A DNA stretch of 64,000 nt from Zoroaster sp. YZ-2022 (Eukaryota; Echinodermata; Asteroidea; Forcipulatida; Zoroasteridae). The position numbers and the translations under genes were made by a program. Where the stretch lies: positions 40,972,761-41,036,760 of the forward strand of contig CM055819.1 in NCBI GenBank assembly GCA_029582265.1. Direction: 5' to 3'. The number at the start of each line of letters is the position of its first letter. Positions within the stretch are counted from its first letter, which is position 1. Below, one piece after another: positions 33,945 to 46,890 of the stretch. The notes beneath the pieces are model-generated. The model did not search any database. It saw only the letters and a program-made list of their open reading frames with translations, and was not told the origin of the DNA.

Positions 33945-34444
33945 NNNNNNNNNNNNNNNNNNNNNNNNNNNNNNNNNNNNNNNNNNNNNNNNNNNNNNNN
34001 NNNNNNNNNNNNNNNNNNNNNNNNNNNNNNNNNNNNNNNNNNNNNNNNNNNNNNNNNNNNNNNNNNNNNNNNNNNNNNNNNNNNNNNNNNNNNNNNNNNN
34101 NNNNNNNNNNNNNNNNNNNNNNNNNNNNNNNNNNNNNNNNNNNNNNNNNNNNNNNNNNNNNNNNNNNNNNNNNNNNNNNNNNNNNNNNNNNNNNNNNNNN
34201 NNNNNNNNNNNNNNNNNNNNNNNNNNNNNNNNNNNNNNNNNNNNNNNNNNNNNNNNNNNNNNNNNNNNNNNNNNNNNNNNNNNNNNNNNNNNNNNNNNNN
34301 NNNNNNNNNNNNNNNNNNNNNNNNNNNNNNNNNNNNNNNNNNNNNNNNNNNNNNNNNNNNNNNNNNNNNNNNNNNNNNNNNNNNNNNNNNNNNNNNNNNN
34401 NNNNNNNNNNNNNNNNNNNNNNNNNNNNNNNNNNNNNNNNNNNN
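33945..34444. other. Assembly gap, 500 N
   Basis: Exactly 500 consecutive N, the conventional size for a gap of unknown length. The sequence to the right differs in quality from that on the left, and the open frame across it is meaningless. Confidence 0.99.
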
Positions 34445-37438
34445 TTTTTGGGTTTTTCCAACCTAAAACTTATCAAAAACTGTTTTGAAACTGTTTTGGG
34501 TTTTGGGTATCAACTATCAATTAACATATAAATGGTAAAAAAATCTTCCTTCTTTGGCCCCCAAATTTTTTCTTTCCCCCCTTTAAATGAAAATTCGGGT
34601 TACGCCACTGGACTTTTCCTGTGGTGGAAAATAGTCTAACGTTGGGAGGTAAAACCTAGGCGGTACAATTCATGTTGAATTTAAAAAAATGATGTAACGT
34701 TATGTTTTCAAAAAACCAGTGTAATAATTTTAATTTTTTTCTCTGTAAAATTAAATAATTTTTTAAACAAACAAATAAATAGTCTGAACATGAACAACAA
34801 TGTTTAAGGGGAAAACTTTAAAAACATTAGTCAGCTGGACTTTTTAAATGTATGCATGATAATACATGGATGTTTTTTAAAATTATGTATGCCCAAAAAT
34901 TCTCCGACAAGTCGGGTTTATTAAGGCTTTATAAAAAATTTTGGTTGACACAAAAATTTTTCAACAACAATCGACATTTAGGAACTTGTGTTTTGCGGTG
35001 AAGAAGATAAAAGACTAATTGCGTGACACCATGTGGCGTTTTAATTGTTCTGAAAAAAAAACTAGGGTTACAACGCTTTTTTGTCAGTTGCTCGTCGTCC
35101 CGGGTTACTACTCGAAATTTCTGGTGTCCCTTTTTCCCCTTTTATCATAAAATTCAAGTATCATTTTAATTTTTCCCTTTTGATCACTGAAATCATGAAA
35201 TGGTTTTTTAACAAAATAAAACATGCTTATTTTGGTTTTAATTTTTTTTCCATAATTTTCCCCCAGATGGAACCCCCTCAATTCTGGTGTGGCAATGGTT
35301 TGATCACTTTGGGGGAATTTTCCAAACGTGGTTTAAACTCAAAGGTAATTATGTCATATTGAAACAGTCCGGCTGGGTTGTGAACAGACTTTCAGATCTT
35401 TTATTGTTTTTAATAAAACTCTTTTTATGTTAAAACCTACCCGAAAATTTCTTAAAGGGGAAATTACAACACCGGGAAATCTAAAACCTATAAATCAATC
35501 ATCCAAAATGATTTGGTTTTTTTGTTAGAAAAAAGTCGTTGTCAAAACGGAAAAAACGTAAAAATATTTTTTTTGTTGCCCTTCTTTTTGCTTTTTAATA
35601 CTTTTAATAAATTTTAAAGGGCCCCGAACTATTTGACCGATGAAGATTTTCTTTTGATGTAACGAAAAAAATTACACAGGGATGCATCCCCTTTTATGTA
35701 TCATACATTCTTTTAAAACAATGTTTTTTTTTATTTTTGCAGATCTTTCCTGCCCTTATTCCTGGTATTGTGGGGGGTGTCCTACATGATGCTTAACAAC
35801 TTTTGCAGAGGATCTTTCCTTCGTGAACTTCACGTCCTGCCATGTTGAATTCAGTATGTACCAGCTTGCCACCTTATGGCCTCATGAACCAATTTCTACT
35901 TTATATATACGTAAGTAGCTTTGGGCCAATGTTGATTCAGAGAAACTTCAGTAAATTCAGTAAATCAGGGTACAATGTCTGTGTCAAAACAGCATGGAGT
36001 CAGAGTTGAACAATTGTAATATCTTGAGTGTGGAAAACTTAACAATATCCGTACTATTGCGCAGGATTTCTGTGTAAAGAGGATGTGAATGATAAATCTG
36101 ATGTCGTGTACATCTGCAAACATTTGAACTAAACCTGTCATAAATCAGTGCACTATGATAGAAAACAAACAACCTATACAAAACCATGATTTTCTGAAAG
36201 TAACTACGCATTGTTGCGCAGAGGTTTTGAAAGGGTCATTGCAGATTCATTAGTCTGATTGACTGAGGCAAGGTGGGTATTCCATGCTGGTTTCACAGAA
36301 TTATCAGGATGGTGTTTGATTTTGTGATAGACATGTCAGTTTATTGACCATCATCAATCAACGTAAAAATAATATCATTGTCTGTTATCAGTATGTGACA
36401 TTAAAGTTAGCAATGTATGCATTTGAACTTATTTTGTTCATTTTATTATGTTGAATTGTGACATACATTTTCTTTTTCTTTGTTTATATCGAGTGTAACT
36501 TAATATATTAGTGTAAGGTAATGATTTGTATATATTTGTTAATTTAGACAAATTTTAATACACTAAAACACTAAATTATTACTGAGGTATTTAGACTTCA
36601 TTGGAAAGTTTACTTTTTTAATGACAGTATGAACAAGGAAATTTCAGACACCAACGTCATAAAACAAACTTCAAAATGGCGTAACAATGGCGTAACACGT
36701 CATTCGTTTGAGATAAAGTATTTCTCCACTGTTGCATTTCAAGTGATGTAACCTTTCCAATGATACCAAACTTGTCTCATTTCCTCAACAAATATTTTAA
36801 AAACCATTGACCTTAACCTATTAACTATCATTATGAACTTAAAACTTGATACATAGTTAGAAATTCACAATTGGAAAAAGGTGGGGCCTACTCAGGAGCA
36901 TCTCCGTGTAACATCCCGTTTGAGGAGTATTACAGCAGTATCAACACCACGCATCACGTTCAGGGTATGAAACTTCACACAATGGTTAGAATGCCCACTA
37001 GCAACGTGTTTGTGTAACATGAAACCTTCAATCACTCCCACTGCCTTAAAATGTCAGTCTAATCAAAATTGTTGTATATTATCGCAAACAAAATAATGAA
37101 GTTTAAATTTAGTGTAGGGCCTAACATTATTAATTTCAAATCATTCAAATCAACTTCAAACAAATCATCCTTGGTCACCACATCATATTTTACACGATAC
37201 TCTTTAATATGAAAAAAAAAATAATAATGCAAAGTTTCTTTCAAAAACATTCTGACGTCATCATCACTACCTGACAAATCTGAACACCTATGTGTTTGTC
37301 ATATGACAAACACTTAAGTCTATTTTTTCTTCTCTTCTCCCATAGATTGTCTACAAAAACATACTTGCAAACTTCACTAGACTTGAAACTTGGCATATAC
37401 TTAGAACTTAACATGTAGATGAAACAAAATTTGTGACG
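34445..37438. other. Low-quality, repeat-derived sequence, no gene seen
   Basis: Homopolymers are abnormally long up to about 35800 (repeated TTTTT, AAAAA, CCCC). A damaged copy of the foldback MITE lies near 35005-35085. 35840-37200 looks cleaner but contains no recognisable exon. 37225-37320, with CGAACACCTATGTGTTTG-like ends, is repeated at 38465-38560 and flanks the next array. Confidence 0.5.
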
Positions 37439-38480
37439 TCATGATTGGGTCATCAGATATCGAATTACGATAAATCAAAGTTTAATATTTATAAAATCAT
37501 CTCAACAACCACAAGAGTAAATTCACAATTTTGTACCATTGTACAGATCTTTAATTGTCCAAAAATATTTACAAAAGAGGCAATATGACCTTAATTCCTG
37601 TCAAACCGGAGTCAAATTAATATTTAAAAAATCATATCTCAACAACCAAGAGGTAAATTCACAATTTTGTACCATTGTACAGACCGTTAATTGTCAAAAA
37701 TATTTACAAAAGATGACCCCAATTTGTCCACTTCCTGTCAAACCGGAGTCAAGTTTAATATTAAAAAAATCATATCTCAACAACCACAACAGGTAAATTC
37801 ACAGTTTTGCACATTGTACAGATTAATTGTCAAAAATATTTACACAAAAGTGACCCAATTTGTACCCCCTGTCCAAACCGGAGTCAAAGTTTAATATTTA
37901 AAAAAATCATATCTCAACAACCACAAGAGGTAAATTGACATTTTTGCACCATTGTATAGATTGTTAATTGTAGAAAAATATTTAAAAAAAGGTGACCCCA
38001 ATTTCACCTTTCCTGCCCAAACCGGAAGTCAAATTTTAATATTTTATAAAATCATATCTCAACAACCACAAGAGGTAAATTGACATTTTCTGCACCATTG
38101 TACATATCATTAATTGTAAAATATTTCCCAAAGGTACCCAAATTTACCTTACTTCCTGCCCAAAACCCAAGTCAGTTTAATTTTTAAAAAAAATCATATC
38201 TCAACAACCACAAGAGGAAAATTCTCATTTTGTACCATTGTCAGATCGTTAATGTCAAAAATATTTACAAAAGATAAATTTGACCTTACTTCCTGCCCAA
38301 CGGAAGTAAAAGTTTAATATTTAAAAATCATATCTCAACAACCACAAGAGGTAAATTCACGTTTTGCACTATTATAGATTGTTAACTTCAAAATATTTAA
38401 AAAAACATGACCCCAATTTGACCTTTACTTCCTGTCCAAACCGGAAGTCAATGTTTAATATTAAAAATAATGCAAAGTTT
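37439..38480 (+). repeat. Satellite array, unit of about 140 bp, copy 1
   Basis: About seven units with AAATCATATCTCAACAACCA, GGTAAATTCACA, ACCATTGTACAGATCGTTAA, AAATATTTACAAAAG and ACTTCCTGTCC-AAACCGGA. The same unit forms 61905-62990. Array ends share a palindromic AACACCTATGTGTTTGTCAT segment. Open frames are by-products. Confidence 0.85.
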
Positions 38481-38565
38481 CTTTAAAACATTCTGACGTC
38501 ATCATCACTCCCCTGAAAAAACTCGAACACCTATGTGTTTGTAATACCCAAACACTCCGTCTAGT

Positions 38566-40110
38566 TTGTTTTGTTTGGGGTACTTTTATCATCTGCGTCA
38601 ACGTAATTCTAGACTCTTCTTTTTATCGGGTTCTTGTACCGTTGGGAACTTTTATACAGCTTCGCAATGAGGCACTTGCAAAAGGAAATGTTGAGGGCAT
38701 AATATTTATAGCTAGCTATATCTTTATTTTATGAAAAAATAAACACTAATTTTCCCTTGAACATATATTCGTCACCGTTTTACGAAAAGACCATTGGAAA
38801 ACACTGACAAAATAAACACTGAATTTCCTGTGAACACTATATATTCGTCACCGTTTTTTAAAAAAAGACCATTGGAGAAACGTATTTTTCCCAACTTTTC
38901 TGAATTCATTAAATCTACAATCCCAAAGTTGGGCCAAACTCAGTTTTTGTACTTACACTAATTGGCTAAGGGCAAAATGAGTGCTAACAGCAATTTCTAT
39001 TTTCACGAAGGGACAATTGGCCACACAGCATGGAGCTTAAGTAATACTTTTAAACGTGATGGTGAAAAATGATGGTAATCCCATTCAGTGACACTACATT
39101 TTTTGCTGACTTGTGGTTTTCAAATTGTATTTTTGTACAAAGTGATATGGTCGATCTGACTATTTCCGTTGTTTTCGTTGACAATAAAGTTTGTGGAAAT
39201 AATAGACCTCCTTTTTCATGAAGGGACAATAATGAGCAAAATAAGCCGTTTCTACTTTTTAGAAGGGACAATTGTATAAATAAATCAAGCACGCCGTTAA
39301 ATAATTGTCCTTTTGGGAATAACGTACATTCGAGAAGTTTAAAATCTGTACTTTCAAACACTGCACATAATTGGCAGTATTCTGCATTAATGATGGTGAA
39401 ACACAATTTCAAAAATTTGCAACTTTAAACTCGATTATCTCGAAACGTGTGTTTTTGTGCTGTGGGGCCCTGGTCTCCCCAAATTTTGCCAGGCCAATCA
39501 GTACATTCGGGAAAGGGAGACCTACCTTTTATCAACCCACACCCATTTTTATGTTTTGGAGATAGGCATGCATTCAAATGACAATCTCTAACTGGTTTAA
39601 ATTTTGGTAATTTGGAAGTGATCAATACCGCTTTTGGTATATGCCAACAATTCGGGATTGGTCATTTGGCCCCAAAAAAGGGGACAATTGGCCTAGCCTT
39701 CGTGAACACGGTGACGTGCTTTCCTCCAAAAAAACCCCGGTGTTGAAGTTTCGGGGAACACCTCGAACCCAATACCCCCGGGCTAATGGGCTGTCTCAAA
39801 TCACATTCCCGATAAAAAACCCCTTTTTTGGTTTGGGGTTTGGGGTTTTTTCAACTTTAAATGAGCTTTGGTTTGGGTTGTCACTGCTGAAACTTGCGAA
39901 AGTGAAATTTTTTTTTGGTCCTCAACTTTTTTTTAAAAATTAATTGGCAATCTAATTTTCAAATTTTTTGGGTGATGGGGGGGTTGGCCTAAATGTTTAT
40001 CCCCACCCGAACCCAATGCATAAACAAGTCGCCCTCCCCAGTCACACACAGGGCTTCTCGGCGAAAATCATTACTTAATTTTTGTTTAAAATTTTGGACT
40101 AGCTCTAAAA
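38566..40110. repeat. Large repeat copy A, with TIR element 38768-39716
   Basis: Homologous over its whole length to 45770-47300 and 59335-61215. The core is bounded by TTCGTCACCGTTTT (38768) and its inverted counterpart ACGGTGACG (39716). Interior words TTCACGAAGGGACAATT or close variants lie near 39003, 39215, 39258 and 39675. Copy A has many homopolymer expansions relative to B and C. Confidence 0.7.
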
Positions 40111-40230
40111 CCCAGGAGTGCCACGGTCGAGCGGTTTGGTCTTGGATTTGTTTAAAGATGGCTGGTCGTCAGAATGGGGTTCGAATCTCCCGCCCGGGGG
40201 TGCTTCTGTCCCCAGAAAAAACCTTTTAAA
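40111..40230 (+). mobile_element. SINE A head, truncated (belongs to repeat copy A)
   Basis: GAGTGCCACGGTCGAGCGG and GGTTCGAATCTCCC correspond to the A-box and B-box regions of the SINEs at 47311 and 61218. Those two sit at the same place in copies B and C, so one insertion preceded the duplication. The body is lost here. Confidence 0.6.
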
Positions 40231-40239
40231 ATTTTGGCT

Positions 40240-40510
40240 TCAGTAAAATAACTGCCCCCCCAAACCCCTGGTCGGTTAAACAGCTGTCCACCCAAAACCT
40301 GGTCTGAAAAAAGTTGCCCTCTAACCCTGGTCGGTAAAAAGAGCTGCCCTTCCCAAACCCCCTGGTCAGTGAAAATAGTTGTCCCCCTCCCTGGTCTTGG
40401 AGCAGCTGCCCCTAACCCTGGCCCGGTAAAAATATTGTCCCCTAACCCTGGTCAGTTAAACAGCTGCCCACCCTAAAACCGGTCAGAAAAATATTGCCCC
40501 TCAAACCCCC
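40240..40510 (+). repeat. Degenerate minisatellite, unit of about 33 bp
   Basis: About eight copies of AACCCTGGTCAGTTAAACAG followed by CTGCCC-type sequence, with indels in C-runs and A-runs. Confidence 0.8.
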
Positions 40511-42965
40511 CTTTTACTAAATTGAAAGTAATTATTATGAAAAATATTTTTCCGTCTGTGGTCTTGTATTTCCACACACATAATCATTCAATTTAAAAAG
40601 TAAGAGAGGGAAGGGGGTTTACCATTAACATGAGCCCTTATATCACAGTATCATACTGTTTATCGAAGTTAGCATTCATGGAAAATTTTTGAAAAAATTC
40701 TTGTAAAATTTGAAATTATAAATTCTATCGTCTGCTATAAATTTAAAAATTAGAAGGACAGTATTTTGTCCTCTGCGTCCCCTACCCCCTTGTCAATTTT
40801 TTTTAAATGTATGTAAAAAAAACAATAAACAATAAACTTTAAAATTTAACGTTTTGCATGTAAATAGTGGTAAAAGGAAATATAAAAAGGGGTTTATACA
40901 CAGTCGAATGGACCACGATTGTTTTTAAATTGTTTTCCAAATAATTAATTTAAAAGGGGGGGTAAAAGCAAATATAAATTTTTAACTTTTCTGAAACAAG
41001 AGCATACTGATAAAACGGGTTGTTAACCGGTTCTTTTCAGAACTTTTACTACTCAAAAGAAAAATGGTGTCAGGTTGTCCCCCAAAACAGTTTTCCCTTA
41101 CCCTTTTTCACCATAAAAAGTTTACAAATCTTAAAAATTTGTTTAAAAAAGGTTATGTCATCAAACTAAAAAAACCCCAAAATGTAAAATTAAACCCCGG
41201 AGGCCCGGGGGGTCAATACAAATTCCGGGCTAGTGGTTTCAACAGGATTTACTAGCTGCTGGGGTTGGGGTGACCGTGGGCTTTAAAAATGAAATACAAA
41301 AACATTAAGTAGTCCCCAGCAGGGAACATGTTCCTCCCAGCTCAGGGTTTTCATTTCTTTTTCTTGTATTTATAGTCACCTTTTTCAGGACTACAAAAAA
41401 AAAAATGAAAAAGGACCAGAAAATTTGACATAACTAGTGCTGTAGGAACCAGAAAAATTAAAGGAAATTTTCCCGACCCTGCTAAACAAAAAGGTAAAAT
41501 ATTGTTAACATTTTTTTTTTTTAAATATTTTGTTTCAAATTCAAAAAACCCTTTGAAGCCCCTTTGGGGGAAACAAAGGGGCTCTTTAATAAAAAAAATT
41601 TTTTTGGGTTGATTTGCGGCTCCAATACTGGGATGAACTTATTGATTTAAAGGGTAACTTTAAAAGGCAACACCCGGGAAAAGGTGTTTTTTTTTTTAAG
41701 GAAAGGGGGACATTTGGTGCCCCCCAACTGACCAAACCTTCAAATTCGAGAAAAAAAGGGTTCGAAAAAAACGACTTTTCACAATCGGTTTTTTGAAGAT
41801 GACCCAAAAGACGATCAGGGCATCCGATCAAAAACGTCAGTTGTAAACTCCACTTTTTTTCAGAACAAAAATTACTACTCAATTAAAATTTCACATGGGT
41901 GTCACCAGATAGTCTTTGCTGATCCCCCTTCCCATAAAAGCTAAAAGTTTGATTTTTCCTTGGTTTTTTCCTTGGGTTGAGAAAAAAAAAAATGTTGTCC
42001 CCAGTATCTTATAAAACAACTCTCAAAAAAGGGGAAAAAAAGGTCGATTATTAATAGCCACTTTTTAATTACAACGGCCCCAAAATTTGAAATTTGCCCG
42101 TTCCCTTTTTATGAACCATTTTTTACAAAAATAAAAAATATCTTTTTACCCGTTGTTTAGATCAAGGGGTTTCCTCTTTGATTGGGGCCCCCCCCTTCCC
42201 CAACCTCTCTGGATCCGCCCTCCCCTAATTGGCTAAGTAACTCATTATTTAAATGTTAATATTATTTTGGACTGTATGTAATTTAAATTTTAATCCAGCC
42301 ATCAACTGAATTTATATTATGCTTATTTAAGGGAACATTTCATATGAAAAAAAACACAACAATTCACAATGAACCTTAGCCCCTGCAGGCATTTTACAGT
42401 CACCCTATGAGTACAACTTACAATACAACAACAGAAAGCGTAGCCTGCTCACTCCAGCACTAACAAGATCAGCAGCTAGAACAATGATTCCTTTGTTCTC
42501 TGCTGAGGGGAACTTTGGCGCTACCACCCGTTTACATTTGTTGCATTGAGCCTGAATAGAGGTTGGTGGTAAATCTTCCCTTTGGGTGATAAACAATTTT
42601 GGTGGATTGTTTTCGGGCAACAGTCGGTCACAACCCGTCAAAACAAAAGACACCTACCCAGCATGTCAGTCAAGCAGCAGCCAAATTTAACCAATAGGGT
42701 CCCAATGCCGTTCGCATGACAATTAATAACAACTACTCAGTCAATAACTTGGCTTTTATGCAAGGTGACGTGACCGGGGACTTTCAACATTGCCCAAGGA
42801 TATGCCTGGGCCCCAGTTTCATTGAGCTGATAAGCAGAATAATTTTGCTAAGCAAATATTTTGTTGAGCAATACAAAGCAGACTGCCAGCCAAAGTGCAT
42901 ACGTATAACAGGGGGTTTGGCTGGTAACCCAAAAATCCGCTATGGCTGCCGCTAGATTGGTGTAT
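40511..42965. other. Repeat-derived sequence with inflated homopolymers
   Basis: Contains two damaged pieces of the foldback MITE (40984-41070 and 41805-41925) and a half copy of the GGGCCC hairpin MITE near 42808-42890. An 82-codon minus frame at 42405-42653 lies beside a GTAAGT but has no recognised domain. No gene is assigned. Confidence 0.45.
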
Positions 42966-43145
42966 AGTTCATGGCGCCCAAAACAAAAACCGCCCTAAAC
43001 ACCCTAAAACAGCACCCTCAAAGCTTCCTAAACAACAGCCTAAGCACCTAAAAACCTTTTCAAGCATCTAAAAACAGCACCTAAAACACCTAAAACAGCA
43101 CGCTTTGTTTCAGAAGCAGCACCTAAGCACCCTAAAGCAGCCATT
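42966..43145 (+). repeat. Degenerate CCTAAAACAGCA tandem repeat
   Basis: Around a dozen imperfect copies of CCTAAAACAGCA or CCTAAGCA. Non-coding. Confidence 0.75.
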
Positions 43146-43747
43146 ATATTGTGGCCTCTCCCGAGGACCATCACAAATAGATATTCGCTTTATCATGTTA
43201 ATAGGAGATAATATTATTATTCATTGATTCTGTATTATGGTATATGTGCAAAAGTGGGTTGCCCATATTATTAAATCTGGGGAGTTTGTTTAAGGTGAAT
43301 CAGTGTGGAGTTTCTTGCAAAATCGTTGTTCTTCCTGTTTTTTCATCAAAGTGTGGGTTAATATTTTGGAATAAACATATTTCTGTCGACATTTTTTGTT
43401 TTTCCTTCTTCTTTTTTGAATCAGCTCATTACAAATAACATTAGAAAGAAAACCGACTGAGCCTACTTTAATAAAAAATATTTGACAATGTAGTCAAAAC
43501 TTCGTTTCGAATGTTTTCCATAAAGAAAGGAAACCAAATACTGTGATATTTCACAAAATAATAGTCCGGGAAACCAAAAAAAGATGCATATTAAAAATGA
43601 ATTTATGACGGACTCCCCCAAAAAAAATTTTATCTGAAAATGTAATATTTTAAATCTTAGTATTAATAGAAATACCATCGGGTGTCTTTTTGGGCGCCCT
43701 GTTTGATAAAACCAGACACCGTGTTTTATTGCAACGCTTTTGTACAA

Positions 43748-43888
43748 AGTAGGAATAATTGCGGTGACACCATTGAAATTCTAAATTTAGTAGTGGTTTG
43801 GGTTCTAAAGAACTGGAGGGTTACAACTCAACGTTTCGATCAGTATGCTCTGGTTGTCACATGGTGCACTACAATTATTCCTACTTAT
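43748..43888. mobile_element. Foldback MITE copy, shortened
   Basis: GTAGGAATAATTGCGGTGACACC at the left and the inverted CATGGTGCACTACAATTATTCC at the right, with CAACTCAACGTTTCGATCAG between, match one arm of 10995-11216 plus a remnant of the other. Confidence 0.65.
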
Positions 43889-44283
43889 CCTCCTGCCTGC
43901 CAAGCTGAGTCTTACATGCAAAATTATTTTACAGTTAAAGTTTTGGGCACCCTGTTTTTCAAAGAATAATAAATTTGAACGCCTAGCTCCGAAACCTCGC
44001 CAATACCCTGTCTTTAAATGTATTATTCTTTCCTCAAATGAAAAAAAGTAATGCCTCGATGAATAAGAACATTTAGAAAAAACTACTCTTTCCCCTAAAT
44101 TCGAACCTTGTATATTATGTAACGTTTCGTTTAAGTGGACACCACCTGGGCAAGGTATTTCTACGGAAGAGATTGATACCATCCCGGTCCAAGCCTTTGT
44201 ACACTGAGTAAGTTCCACATAACATTTCGACCATTTCGTTTGGTTATTTTCGAAATATGATCTATTTAGCATACACATCAATT

Positions 44284-44511
44284 TTAAAATGTTATGGGGA
44301 CAATATCGTCACGATCAAGAAGGCATGGAATCAGATTACTAGTTTTAGATTAACTCGGTGACTGAAAATAAGTACCCCACATGATAAAGTCATTTACCGT
44401 TGCTGCTGCATAAATGAGCCAATTTTCAGTCACTGTGTTCATCTTAAGCGGGATACTGATTCCCTGCCCTGTTGAAAAGTCTGCTCTGATCGTGGCGATC
44501 TGTCCTTTTAA
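44284..44511. mobile_element. TTAA MITE family 1, second copy
   Basis: TTAA at both ends. The arms contain GGGGACAATATCGTCACGAT and AGGCATGGAATCAGATTACT, and the inverted arm ends GATCTGTCCTTTTAA. The centre matches 17906-18139 in reverse orientation. Confidence 0.75.
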
Positions 44512-44625
44512 ATAATTGACCAGACAGACACAACACAACACACAAAACGGGCAAAAGCCCGACGTCACCAAAAACTCTGATCAAAGAATCGGTCATACTC
44601 CGACCTTCAAATGGTAGCCTTTAAT

Positions 44626-45754
44626 TCAGCTACGGTCGATCAGTGTGTCTTTGCTGACGCGGGAGCAATGACACCTCATCATGAGTCGTAACACCGGCTT
44701 GAAGTGAGGGTGTTTAGTGGCGTAAATGACTGGGTTGATGCAGCTACTCACAAACAAGTTCCAATCCGCCGTCATCAGGTAGCGGTTGCTCTTAGTGACC
44801 ACCATGACGGCGACGGGTGTGAAGCAAACCACGAACCCACACCACAACGAATAGGTTCTTGGTGATCTCAGCTGGTCGTTCCTCGTGCGGCGGCTCGGCG
44901 GCAGGTGCTCTCCGCGCACCTGAGCGCATCGAAACCGTGGCGAGGGATAGACTTGGGAAAGGCTCCCGATGCGACCGGTCTCGCCGTCCAGCTTTGTGCC
45001 AGTTAAAAGGGAATTGGCGAAGCTGTGACCGTCGATGACAGGGAGCGGTATTGTTATCCGACGTTTATTGAAATGATGATTTACGTGTTTCATGATTAAC
45101 ACGTACGCAACGATGATCACAACAAGTGGGACGGGATAGAACACTACAAACTGGAACCTTGTCGTACGCACCTGCCCTCAGATGAGTATCGATATCGGTG
45201 CCGTTCGACTTTCAGGATCGAGCCGGGGTCGCGCCGATGTCTCGAATACTGGAGCTCCACGATAGCACTCATGGGCAAAACCAACTGGTGAAGACCATCA
45301 GATGCCTCTTCTTCAGCGTGTACAACCACCGGTGAAGTTTCCTTTAATTTGGTAGTCAGCACGCCGGTTCACGGCGCGGCAGGTGTACGCTACGCAACCG
45401 TGGTGAACAACAGCGCCGCCGACAGACGCACGGGAAGGTTGACGGTAATGGGTAACCTGGCGTCGTACTCACCATGCCCGGGATGCTCAGAAGGAACCCA
45501 AAGCCTATCGGGCAGTCAGTCACGCACCAGGTTCACCACGAGGCATTGGTGGCGTTCTGAAGTCTCTTGTTGCGGGCCACGGCAGCCAGACCAGACTGTT
45601 GCAAACTATAGCCACGGTGGACAAGATGGAGTACCGACGGCGATGAAAACCAGCTCAGGATACGAAATTATAACGTTTCAGACAACGGTGGTCGATGGGT
45701 TGTGTTTGTAGAAGGCTCTGCCATGGTGATTCAAGTCAACTGGTCCGTCGTTTT
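44626..45754 (-). pseudogene. Class A (rhodopsin-family) GPCR, frameshifted, copy B
   Basis: The longest piece (44626-45171, 181 codons) has TM5 FQFVVFYPVPLVVIIVAYVL, a long third loop, TM6 GFVVCFTPVAVMVV, and TM7 with NPVIY (the NPxxY motif), then a basic tail. Upstream, in other frames, are YPELVFIAVG (TM1), ARNKRLQNATNA (first loop), NL-x(3)-D-like TM2 and a VNRR-type segment after TM3. At least four frame changes are needed between 45171 and 45754, where MAEPSTNTTHRPP may be the N-terminus with an N-glycosylation site. Such receptors signal through G proteins at the plasma membrane. The ligand class is not recognisable. It is either a pseudogene or a real gene damaged by sequencing indels. 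The duplicate at 58668-59330 is more decayed, favouring a pseudogene pair. Confidence 0.7.
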
Positions 45755-45992
45755 TTGTTTTGTTTTGTTTTGTTTTGTTTTGGGGGTACTTTTATCATCT
45801 GCGGCAACGTAATTCTAGACTCTTCTTTTTATCGGTTCCAGTAGCATTGAGCAACTTTTACTGGCTTCGCGATTAGGCAATTGCAAAAGGAAAGGGAAAT
45901 GTTGATGCATATATATTATTAGCTTCTTTATCCTTATTTTCATGACAAAATCAACACTGAATTTCCTGTGAACACTGTCACCTTTGAAAATA

Positions 45993-46890
45993 TTCGTCAC
46001 CGGTTTCACGAAGGGACAGTTGGAGAAAACGTATTTTCCCCTGACATTCTGAATTCATTAAAATCTACAATCCCACAAAGTTAAAGGCCAAAACTCATTA
46101 GTTGTGTAATTACACTAATTGGCCAAAAGACAAAATAATTAACAAGCAATTTCTATTTTCACGAAGGGACAATTTGGCCACAGCATGGAGCTTTAAGTGT
46201 ACCTACTTTTAAACGTAGATGAGTGAAAAATGATGGTGCAATCCCATTCAGTGACACTACATCTTTGTTGTGGTTTCAAATTGTATTTTTTGTACAAAGT
46301 GATATGGGTCCGTATCTGACTATTTCCGTTGTTTTCAGTTTAACAATAAAGTTTGTGAAATAGTAGACCTCCGTTTTCATGAATGGAAATAATGAGCAAA
46401 ATAAGCCGTTTTTAACATTTCAGGAAGGGACAATTGTATAAAATAAATCCAAGCACGCCGTTAAATAATCGTCCTGTTGTTGAATAACATGTACATTCGA
46501 GAAGTTTGAAATCTGTGCACAAACACTGCACATCACCCCAGCGTATTCTCCGTTAATGATGGTGAAACTACAATTTCAAATGTGAGCAACTTTAAACTCG
46601 ATTATCTCAAAACGTGTGTTTTGTGCTGTGTGGCACAATTCGTCCTAATTTGCCATGTGACCAATCCAGTACATTCAGGAAGAGACCTACCATTGTATCT
46701 AATCCACATGCATGTATTCAACACAGTTTTGGAGACAGAACGTACATTCAAATGACGAATGCTCTAACAACTATTTTGTAATTTGTGAAGTGACCAATAC
46801 CGCACGGTCACTATGCCAACAATTCGGATTGGTCACTATGGCAGAATTAGGGACGAATTTGCCCTAGCGTTCGATGAAAACGGTGACGAT
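45993..46890. mobile_element. TIR element with TTCACGAAGGGACAATT words, copy B
   Basis: The left end TTCGTCACCGGTTTCACGAA (45993) and the right end with AAAACGGTGACGA (to 46890) are inverted counterparts. TTCACGAAGGGACAATT or variants occur at about 46013, 46157, 46375 and 46420, and inverted or partial forms at 46636 and 46848. No coding frame. Target duplications could not be read. Confidence 0.6.

Noticed and set aside
33934..34476. 180-codon minus-strand frame
   Set aside because: It consists almost entirely of N and spans the assembly gap.
42405..42653. 82-codon minus frame (LPPTSIQAQCNKCKRVVAPK region) next to a GTAAGT
   Set aside because: Codon content looks plausible for an exon, and the C-x(2)-C is suggestive, but there is no convincing acceptor, no recognised domain and no partner exon. 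The surrounding sequence is of doubtful quality.
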